Origin: Anaerolineae bacterium
GTDB lineage: Bacteria > Chloroflexota > Anaerolineae > JAADDB01
Assembly (NCBI GenBank): GCA_015486895.1
Contig: WFQT01000043.1
Coordinates: forward strand, 1 to 8,795
Direction: 5' to 3'
Length of the DNA stretch: 8,795 nt
Shown here: piece after piece, positions 1-5,125 of the stretch
How positions within the stretch are numbered: position 1 is the first letter of the stretch
How the letters are laid out: each line of letters begins with the position of its first letter
The notes under the pieces: generated by a model
What the model saw: only the letters and a program-made list of their open reading frames with translations
The model's database searches: none
What the model was told of the DNA's origin: nothing
Translations under genes and position numbers: made by a program

Positions 1-39
1 GCGCCTGCGGCCTGCCTGTGCGGGCACGCAGACAGGCGC
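1..39. repeat. Palindromic intergenic element at left edge
   Basis: GC-rich inverted repeat. GCCTGT at 14-19 pairs perfectly with ACAGGC at 32-37, leaving a 12-nt loop. An alternative longer-range pairing joins GCGCCTG at 1-7 with CAGGCGC at 33-39. No T-run follows, so it is not a canonical intrinsic terminator. It may be the edge of a dispersed palindromic repeat or the 3' trailer of a gene outside the window. The forward frames through it stop at 51-53 and 62-64, or run on as unconvincing sequence, so no gene is called here. Confidence 0.35.
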
Positions 40-136
40 ACCACAGCGGATGAAAATCTCTTGATAAGATTGGGGATCGCAGGCTTGAGGAGCAATGCTA
101 CGGTGATGGGAATGGGGTTGGCTGATGACGGTTGCT

Positions 137-163
137 GTAGGGGCGAATCATTATTCGCCCTAC
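137..163. repeat. Inverted repeat, GTAGGGGCGAAT type
   Basis: GTAGGGGCGAAT at 137-148 faces ATTCGCCCTAC at 153-163 across a 4-nt loop (CATT). The arms are complementary except for one unpaired G in the left arm. The motif resembles 'TAGGGGCGAA' palindromes that I recall being dispersed between genes in several bacterial groups; no search was made. It is the first of three consecutive hairpins in front of pbpC. Confidence 0.65.
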
Positions 164-167
164 TTTT

Positions 168-217
168 CCCCCTCTCCGAGTCGGAGAGGGGGAGGGCTTG
201 CCGACCAAATGGTCGGC
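168..217. repeat. Two adjacent perfect inverted repeats
   Basis: The first hairpin is CCCCCTCTCCGA at 168-179 against TCGGAGAGGGGG at 181-192, a perfect 12-bp palindrome around a single central G, so a few central pairs must open to form the loop. The second is GCCGACC at 200-206 against GGTCGGC at 211-217, a perfect 7-bp stem with an AAAT loop. Seven bases separate them. No T-run follows, so these are better read as a REP-like or MITE-like intergenic element than as a rho-independent terminator. As RNA they would form strong structure in any long pbpC leader. Confidence 0.65.
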
Positions 218-218
218 C

Positions 219-267
219 AGCCGGGGGTGAGGTCCTATTTTCAGAGAAGGGGCCGGGGGAGAGATCC
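219..267. repeat. Imperfect direct repeat in element's right part
   Basis: AGCCGGGGGTGAGGTCC at 219-235 recurs as GGCCGGGGGAGAGATCC at 251-267, matching at 14 of 17 positions. The stretch just before each copy is also related: 181-196 and 241-256 match at 12 of 16 positions. The arrangement looks like two staggered copies of the right half of one repeat unit. The second copy ends 13 bases before the pbpC start codon. Confidence 0.5.
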
Positions 268-280
268 AAAGCACACCAAC

Positions 281-2764
281 ATGAACAAGCATCAAGGAAA
301 AAGGCCGCAGTCAACAACCAAGCAATGGGTTTTCCTGCTATTCCTGCTGCTGGCCTTTTTCATTGGCAGCGGCGGCGGAGCCCGTCCTCTGTCCCCGGTC
401 AACATTGACAACCCCAGCACTGTCATCACCGACCGCCACGGTCGGCTGCTTTACGAGGTTGTCGATCCCAATGGGCAAAAGCTACAACCGGTGCCCTTAG
501 CACAAATCCCATTAGCCTGCCGTCAAGCGACCATTGCAGCAGAAGATCATCGCTTCTATCACCATGTGGGCATCGACCCGCTGTCCCTACTGCGAGCCAC
601 CTGGCAATACTCTCGCTACGGTCACGTAATCAGCGGCGCCAGCACCATCACCCAGCAGACAGTGCGGCTCCTCTACATGAAGCGAGAAGAAGGTCGGCAA
701 CGCACCTTGCAGCGCAAACTGAAAGAAATGTGGTTAGCCTGGCGCTTAGAGCGCAGCGCCAGCAAGCAGAAAATTCTCTCCCTCTACCTGAATCACACCT
801 ACTACGGGAACTTCGCCGTGGGCATCGGCGCTGCTGCGGAAGCATATTTTGGCAGCGACATCAGCGACTTAGACACGGCTCAATGTGCATTGCTGGCCGG
901 GCTGCCGCAGAACCCGGCCGCTTACAACCCATTGACCAACTTCGCCGCCGCCAAAGTCCGGCAAAAAACAGTGCTATCGCTCATAGCCAAAAACGGCTAT
1001 CTTTCCCCACAAGAAGCCGGGAAAGCAGCCCGCGAGCCGCTAAGTTTCGCCGCCAGTCCCGCTTTCCCCATCCGAGCGCCCCATTTCGTCATGTTAGTAC
1101 AGCAAATCTTAGAACGGGAACTGGGCATTGAACGAGTGCGGGCCGGGGGGCTGAAAGTGACAACAACAATAGACCTGGGCTGGCAGGAACAAGCTGAGGC
1201 TGTGGTGCGCCGACAGTTGCAACAAATGCAAGCAAAACCAGAGAAGCCGGTGAGCTTGCACGCCAACAACGCGGCGTTGGTTGCCTTAAACCCGCAAGAT
1301 GGTCAAATACTTGCCTGGGTCGGCAGCCCGAATTATTTCGACCAGCAGCACGCCGGCGCGGTCAACGCGGTGCTCAGCTTGCGACAGCCCGGCTCGGCGC
1401 TGAAGCCATTCACTTACGCCGCGGCTTTTGACCCCGCCCTGCCGGATCCGTACACACAAGCTACAGTGCTGCTAGACTTGCCAACCGTTTTCTATGACAA
1501 CGAAGGGAACCCATACCAACCCCTGAACTATGACCGCCGCTGGCACGGTCCCACTTCTTTGCGCACTGCTTTGGCATGTTCTTATAATAGCTTAGCAGTG
1601 AAAGTGCTACAACACACCGGAATCGGTAATTTTCTCCGTTTAGCGAACAACTTAGGGCTGAATCACTTGCCAGAGAGCGAGGCTAACCTTTCCTTGACAT
1701 TAGGCGGAGGCGAGGAAACGCTGCTCAATATTACCGCGGCATACGGCGCCCTCGCCAACGGCGGCCATTACGTGGTGCCGATTGCCATCCGCCGGGTGAC
1801 CGATAGTGAAGGGAAATTACTCCTGAGCAACGTGCCGGTACGGAGAGAAGACAAAAAACGGCAAGCGGGAGAGCCTATCATAGACTCCCGGGTGGCTTTT
1901 CTCATTACTGATATCCTCAGCGACGACACAGCTCGCGCACCCGCTTTTGGCCGCTTCAGCCCTCTCTACCTGCCCCGACCGGCAGCCGCCAAGACCGGCA
2001 CGACCACCAACTGGCGTGACAATTGGACTTTCGGCTACACGCCGGACCTGGTCACCGGCGTCTGGGTGGGCAACGCCGACAATGAGCCCATGTACGGCAT
2101 CAGCGGCATCAGCGGCGCGGCACCCATCTGGCACCAGTTCATGCAAATCGTGACGCGCCGCGAGCCAGCCCGGCCATTCCCCCGGCCAGAAGGGCTACTG
2201 CAAAAACACATTTGCTCCGATTCTGGGCTCCTGGCCACGCCACTATGCCCCCACCAGCGCTTGGCGTGGTTCATTGCCGGCACCGAGCCCACCAGCCCAG
2301 ACGATCAGTACCAGGAAATCGCCGTAGACACACGCAGCGGGCTACGGGCCGACACCACAACACCGCCCCAGTATGTCCGCCGCGAAATCTTCCGCGTTTT
2401 ACCTCCAGAAGCAGCTGCCTGGGCCGAGGAAAACAACATCCCCCAGCCACCACCGCCGACAGTTCTCCACGTCACAGCGGAGCAGCCCTTGTTGTTGACG
2501 GCACCGGACCCGGAGAGCGTGTTCGTTTTCTCGCCCGGACTCTCCCCCGCCGAGCAGCAAATCGCCTTGCGGGCCAGCAGCAGCATCACTTTGCGCCAGT
2601 TGACATTCGTCCTGGATGGCCATTCCTTGCCTGCCCTCTCCGCACCACCGTGGGAGACCTGGTGGACATTACAGCCGGGAGAACACCGGCTCTACGTACA
2701 GGGCAACGGCCAAGATGGAACAACCTACCGGAGCGATGAAATCCACTTCCTGGTCAAGGGATAG
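281..2764 (+). CDS. pbpC: Penicillin-binding protein 1C (bifunctional PBP)
   Basis: Class A penicillin-binding protein, 827 residues, anchored in the cytoplasmic membrane with its catalytic domains outside. It polymerises lipid II into glycan strands and is expected to cross-link or bind stem peptides. A basic N-terminus precedes one membrane segment at about 16-30. The GT51 glycosyltransferase (about 45-245) has EDHRFYHHVG with catalytic Glu88, GASTITQQ at 119-126, RKLKE at 145-149 with the second catalytic Glu149, and ILSLYLN at 165-171. The transpeptidase (about 325-625) has SALK with nucleophile Ser372 and Lys375, SYN at 434-436 and KTGT at 571-574. Residues from about 735 to the end match the BiPBP_C domain (FVLDG, PGEHRLYV), which separates PBP1C from PBP1A. 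It is somewhat longer than E. coli PBP1C. The frame is open upstream to 125, but that part translates the repeat hairpins; the ATG at 281 puts the membrane anchor at the right place. No good Shine-Dalgarno precedes it. It stands alone and converges with the minus-strand genes. Confidence 0.95.
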   Translation: MNKHQGKRPQSTTKQWVFLLFLLLAFFIGSGGGARPLSPVNIDNPSTVITDRHGRLLYEVVDPNGQKLQPVPLAQIPLACRQATIAAEDHRFYHHVGIDPLSLLRATWQYSRYGHVISGASTITQQTVRLLYMKREEGRQRTLQRKLKEMWLAWRLERSASKQKILSLYLNHTYYGNFAVGIGAAAEAYFGSDISDLDTAQCALLAGLPQNPAAYNPLTNFAAAKVRQKTVLSLIAKNGYLSPQEAGKAAREPLSFAASPAFPIRAPHFVMLVQQILERELGIERVRAGGLKVTTTIDLGWQEQAEAVVRRQLQQMQAKPEKPVSLHANNAALVALNPQDGQILAWVGSPNYFDQQHAGAVNAVLSLRQPGSALKPFTYAAAFDPALPDPYTQATVLLDLPTVFYDNEGNPYQPLNYDRRWHGPTSLRTALACSYNSLAVKVLQHTGIGNFLRLANNLGLNHLPESEANLSLTLGGGEETLLNITAAYGALANGGHYVVPIAIRRVTDSEGKLLLSNVPVRREDKKRQAGEPIIDSRVAFLITDILSDDTARAPAFGRFSPLYLPRPAAAKTGTTTNWRDNWTFGYTPDLVTGVWVGNADNEPMYGISGISGAAPIWHQFMQIVTRREPARPFPRPEGLLQKHICSDSGLLATPLCPHQRLAWFIAGTEPTSPDDQYQEIAVDTRSGLRADTTTPPQYVRREIFRVLPPEAAAWAEENNIPQPPPPTVLHVTAEQPLLLTAPDPESVFVFSPGLSPAEQQIALRASSSITLRQLTFVLDGHSLPALSAPPWETWWTLQPGEHRLYVQGNGQDGTTYRSDEIHFLVKG

Positions 2765-2781
2765 GGCAAGCATTGCCTTGC
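2765..2781. terminator. Weak hairpin between convergent genes
   Basis: Immediately after the pbpC stop codon, GCAAG at 2766-2770 can pair with CTTGC at 2777-2781, or GGCAA at 2765-2769 with TTGCC at 2773-2777. The stems are only 5 bp and neither side has a clear T-run. The 33-bp convergent gap (2765-2797) is where transcripts from both strands should end, so a weak bidirectional terminator is plausible. The stem quality does not prove it. Confidence 0.25.
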
Positions 2782-2797
2782 TCTACCCCTTATCCCA

Positions 2798-3088
2798 TCA
2801 TGGTGCTGTGTGGGTCACCGCCGGCAGATAAAAATGCTGCGGCAATGAAGGCACAGGCGGCTGCGTACACCAGAAGCCGGCACACAAAGTCGTTCCTTCT
2901 GCACCGGCTACGCCCACCAGCGGCTGACCGATACTACTATCCAGAGCGTAATTCCCCCCTTGCACATGCCCCCCACCGCCGCTGAACAGGTGCCAGGAGA
3001 GATCAAAGCCACTGCCGCCAGTCAGGGCCACAGAAGTGAACAAGAACAGGAGAATCACCAACAGGAAGATTAACCTTTTCCTCTGCAT
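2798..3088 (-). CDS. Small secreted 'IGQP...GFW' protein
   Basis: Hypothetical exported protein of 96 residues, function unknown. A basic start (MQRKR) and hydrophobic stretch 6-22 form a signal peptide, with cleavage likely in or just after the ALTGGSG region (21-27). The mature part carries a GGGG turn (37-40), NYALD (46-50), IGQP (53-56) and CAGFW (69-73). This is a signature I recall from surface proteins of Chloroflexota and other bacteria, where it often opens a longer protein. Here it is followed only by a Pro-rich linker and HFYLPAV (85-91), like the short tails ending many Chloroflexota exported proteins. Two cysteines (69, 74) flank the GFW motif. The ATG at 3088 is supported by AGGAG at 3100-3096, 7 nt upstream. 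It lies 11 bp after the preceding surface-protein gene and is very likely co-transcribed and translationally coupled with it. The protein is complete, though it could be a shortened relative of a larger family. Confidence 0.75.
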   Translation of the reverse strand: MQRKRLIFLLVILLFLFTSVALTGGSGFDLSWHLFSGGGGHVQGGNYALDSSIGQPLVGVAGAEGTTLCAGFWCTQPPVPSLPQHFYLPAVTHTAP

Positions 3089-3095
3089 GATCTTG

Positions 3096-3100
3096 CTCCT
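3096..3100 (-). promoter_or_regulatory. RBS overlapping the upstream stop codon
   Basis: AGGAG reads 3100 to 3096 on the minus strand, 7 nt before the ATG of the 96-residue protein. Its first A is the last base of the TAA stop (3102-3100) of the 417-residue protein. This overlap points to translational coupling of the two secreted-protein genes. Confidence 0.8.
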
Positions 3101-4353
3101 TAACTTTTGTGGCCAATGCGTATGCGCATGCCACCAATGGTGATCACATCATGCTCATTGTCGAAATGCAGTCGAATTTTAGCGGAGAGAAAGCCCATAT
3201 CTTCACTCATCGTAGCGTGACCGAAAGGAATCAAAGCGTAGCTGGAGTAACTGGTACTATCGTGAATGGACTTATCCTCGGCAATGAGATAGTAAGTGCC
3301 ATCGTCCTCGCTGCCAATAGAGCGGAAGATCCGGTTAAGGTAGATGTAACTGCGGCTGTCGCTGGTTTTGTAGTAGATCCGGATCTCTTTGATGGTGACC
3401 GGCTGACCGTAAAGGATGGAAGGCAGCGTCGCCGCGATGACAATGAATCGCTCCCCTGGATGGCCAGATTGAATCTGCACGTACCCTTTGCTATGCACGC
3501 CCAAGTGCAAGTCGGGAGTAGAAGCGTGCACGACGACTTCAGTGCCAGGAACGAAAACGTATGAGTCGGCTTGCGTGTGAATATCCCCGCTGCTGCCAAC
3601 CCGGAACGTCTCCTGAGCTCCACTATAGCCTTCGATAAAAGGTCCGCTGCCACTGTTCTGCAACATCAAAGTAGTGTCATTACTGTTATTCGTTGCCAAG
3701 ATAGCAACGCCGTCGGGATTGGAGTTACTCGCCTGCAAAGCAGCACCGCTATAGTTGGCACCATTGCTGCGGGCGCGAACACCATGTCCACCACCGTAGT
3801 TCTCCCCAGAAACGCCTGCTCCGGTCGGAGACGAGCTGACCCCACGCACGGCATAGCTATTGCCGGACCCAGCACTATTCTGCACGTAAAGGGTACTGCC
3901 ATTCGCTTCGTAGCCGGCGATGGTTGCCCCAGGCCGCAGCGAAAGGGCGTACGGCACCGCCTTGATCGCCTCACACCCCAAGATCACATTACCCACACGC
4001 ACTTGCAGCCATAATCCCTGACCATTAAAGTGGCTGCTATCAACCGGCAGGGTCGCGTTGAAAAGGCCGTTAATTACAGGGATGCCGTTCTTTACCACGC
4101 TTTCCACCGGCGTACCGGAGCATTGATCATTCGTAAAAAAATCAAACGTGATGTCACGTTGGCCATTAACGGGTGCTCCCATTTCCCGCAAAACACCTTG
4201 ATAGGCGATCTGATTGCTGATAGCAGCACCAATCTCCTCCGGCGCCAACACCCCTTGAGGGATCATATCCTGGGCATGAACCCAACCGACGGCCATAATA
4301 ACGATCATCATCAGGGCAATTACAACGACAACAACAGATTGGTTCCTTTGCAT
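3100..4353 (-). CDS. Secreted surface protein, tail-fibre-like architecture
   Basis: Exported protein of 417 residues, no enzymatic motif seen, probably a structural surface protein. A signal peptide spans about 1-27 with likely cleavage after VHA (25-27). Residues 47-140 form a recognisable N-terminal domain: IAYQGVL, VNGQRDITF, NGLFNATL, LWLQVRVG and AVPYALSL. This module is common at the start of exported proteins in Chloroflexota and other bacteria. Residues 141-250 are rich in Gly, Asn and Ser with short irregular repeats (YAVRGVSSS, GAGVSGEN, GHGVRARSNG, GAALQASNSN), resembling the beta-structured shafts of tail-fibre or trimeric surface proteins. Residues 275-417 look like a compact all-beta C-terminal domain (LYGQPVTIKEIRIYY ... 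IGGMRIRIGH). The start at 4353 is chosen over an in-frame ATG at 4401 because GGAGGAGGT lies just upstream and the signal peptide begins there; a candidate promoter lies further up. It is the first gene of a two-gene unit. Confidence 0.8.
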   Translation of the reverse strand: MQRNQSVVVVVIALMMIVIMAVGWVHAQDMIPQGVLAPEEIGAAISNQIAYQGVLREMGAPVNGQRDITFDFFTNDQCSGTPVESVVKNGIPVINGLFNATLPVDSSHFNGQGLWLQVRVGNVILGCEAIKAVPYALSLRPGATIAGYEANGSTLYVQNSAGSGNSYAVRGVSSSPTGAGVSGENYGGGHGVRARSNGANYSGAALQASNSNPDGVAILATNNSNDTTLMLQNSGSGPFIEGYSGAQETFRVGSSGDIHTQADSYVFVPGTEVVVHASTPDLHLGVHSKGYVQIQSGHPGERFIVIAATLPSILYGQPVTIKEIRIYYKTSDSRSYIYLNRIFRSIGSEDDGTYYLIAEDKSIHDSTSYSSYALIPFGHATMSEDMGFLSAKIRLHFDNEHDVITIGGMRIRIGHKS

Positions 4354-4358
4354 TTTGC

Positions 4359-4367
4359 ACCTCCTCC
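4359..4367 (-). promoter_or_regulatory. Strong Shine-Dalgarno fixing the start at 4353
   Basis: GGAGGAGGT reads 4367 to 4359 on the minus strand, 5 nt before ATG 4353-4351. It is the strongest ribosome-binding site in the window. It rules out the more upstream in-frame ATG at 4401 and suggests high expression of the surface protein. Confidence 0.85.
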
Positions 4368-4386
4368 GAAACGTAAAGTGATACAC

Positions 4387-4415
4387 CGTATAGCAACGCA
4401 AAGGGCCGGCCTCAA
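4387..4415 (-). promoter_or_regulatory. Candidate sigma-70-type promoter
   Basis: On the minus strand, a -35-like TTGAGG (4415-4410) is followed after exactly 17 bp by a -10-like TATACG (4392-4387). Each box matches 4 of 6 consensus positions. Initiation would fall near 4380, giving a leader of about 27 nt that contains the strong ribosome-binding site. It lies in the 81-bp gap after the VTC gene, so the two secreted-protein genes may be transcribed independently. A perfect GGCCGGCC palindrome-type sequence (4404-4411 region) sits in the spacer and edges the -35 box. Confidence 0.5.
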
Positions 4416-4434
4416 GAAACCCAATTGCGTTTAT

Positions 4435-5121
4435 TTACAGGCCACTGAGGGAATGCAACACGCCGTTGACGTATTTAGAGTTCTTGCTGACCCAAAGTCG
4501 TGGCAACATAGCTAACACGTCTGCGATGCGCTGGGCGAACACCATATCCGCCTTCACTTCCATAACGATCTCCTGAGATGGCGTCGGTAGCGTAATGTTA
4601 GGCATCGTTTGTAAGAGCTGGTCATAGGCGACAGACCCCGTATCGATGGTCAAGCGCACTTGCCGGTCCATGGTCTCGTAATATTGGCGCCGATAGGAAG
4701 TGATGAGGTAAGGCTGTGGAAACTGATCCAGCCAGAAAGCGAAAGGGCCGTCCACTTCTTCTCGCAACCGCTGCACTACTTCTGACAACGACATGCGGTT
4801 GAGGTCAAATTTAGCTTCCAGTGGAAAGAAGGCTTTTCTCCCTAAATGGCCTGACTTGCTTTTCAATTCCAGGAAACCGTGAACATATCTGAGGCTATCG
4901 CCATACCACCGTAAGCGCAACTTATTGCGCTGGCTGACGCCTATCAGGTTATCCTCGAACGACTCGCCTTCCAGGCCATCAAAATAGAGGCTGTTGACCT
5001 GCCGCGGCGGATAGGTAGTAAAGAAAGCAGCCGGGTGAAATTGGATCCACGATCTTACCCGGTCCAGGTGCACGGCATTACAGGTCATCTTCACTTCATA
5101 GCGCCATGGTCGCTCATTCAC
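4435..5121 (-). CDS. VTC-domain polyphosphate polymerase-like protein
   Basis: Stand-alone VTC domain of the triphosphate-tunnel metalloenzyme superfamily, 228 residues. Eukaryotic VTC4 makes inorganic polyphosphate from ATP inside such a tunnel. Expected basic and acidic tunnel residues are present: RYEVK (7-11), NSLYFD (43-48), NKLRLRWYG with Lys67, Arg69 and Arg71, LELKSK with Glu85, Lys87 and Lys89, GRK (94-96), VMEVK with Glu188 and Lys190, and SKY (215-217). No SPX domain and no membrane segment are present, unlike yeast VTC proteins, so it is probably cytosolic or membrane-associated through a partner. The frame is open to 5337, but that part overlaps the upstream gene. The GTG at 5121 leaves a 4-nt gap, has AGGT 6 nt upstream, and keeps RYEVK; the next in-frame ATG (codon 12) would remove it. 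It is the last gene of the three-gene run. Polymerase activity is inferred from family; another triphosphate-processing role is possible. Confidence 0.85.
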   Translation of the reverse strand: MNERPWRYEVKMTCNAVHLDRVRSWIQFHPAAFFTTYPPRQVNSLYFDGLEGESFEDNLIGVSQRNKLRLRWYGDSLRYVHGFLELKSKSGHLGRKAFFPLEAKFDLNRMSLSEVVQRLREEVDGPFAFWLDQFPQPYLITSYRRQYYETMDRQVRLTIDTGSVAYDQLLQTMPNITLPTPSQEIVMEVKADMVFAQRIADVLAMLPRLWVSKNSKYVNGVLHSLSGL

Positions 5122-5125
5122 GGAT

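Noticed and set aside
125..280. N-terminal extension of the pbpC reading frame from ATG 125
   Set aside because: It translates the inverted-repeat cluster into low-complexity Arg/Gly/Ser-rich sequence and places the membrane anchor about 68 residues in; ATG 281 gives a normal class A PBP N-terminus.
61..408. Plus-strand 115-residue open frame
   Set aside because: It crosses the repeats and then overlaps pbpC in another frame; composition is not protein-like and no motif is seen.
773..793. Ser in place of Glu in the ILxLYLN glycosyltransferase motif of pbpC
   Set aside because: The usual ILExYLN glutamate is Ser167 here, but PBP1C proteins often differ at this position, so I do not treat it as loss of function.
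2212..2739. Plus-strand 175-residue frame inside pbpC
   Set aside because: Out-of-frame overlap with the conserved C-terminal part of PBP1C; Arg/Pro-rich composition typical of a shifted frame in GC-rich DNA.
4354..4401. Alternative ATG at 4401 for the surface protein
   Set aside because: It would add 16 residues translated through the strong ribosome-binding site and lies upstream of the inferred transcript start.
3109..4515. Three plus-strand frames of 147-161 residues opposite the surface-protein gene
   Set aside because: Antisense shadows of a convincingly coding minus-strand gene; no recognisable product.
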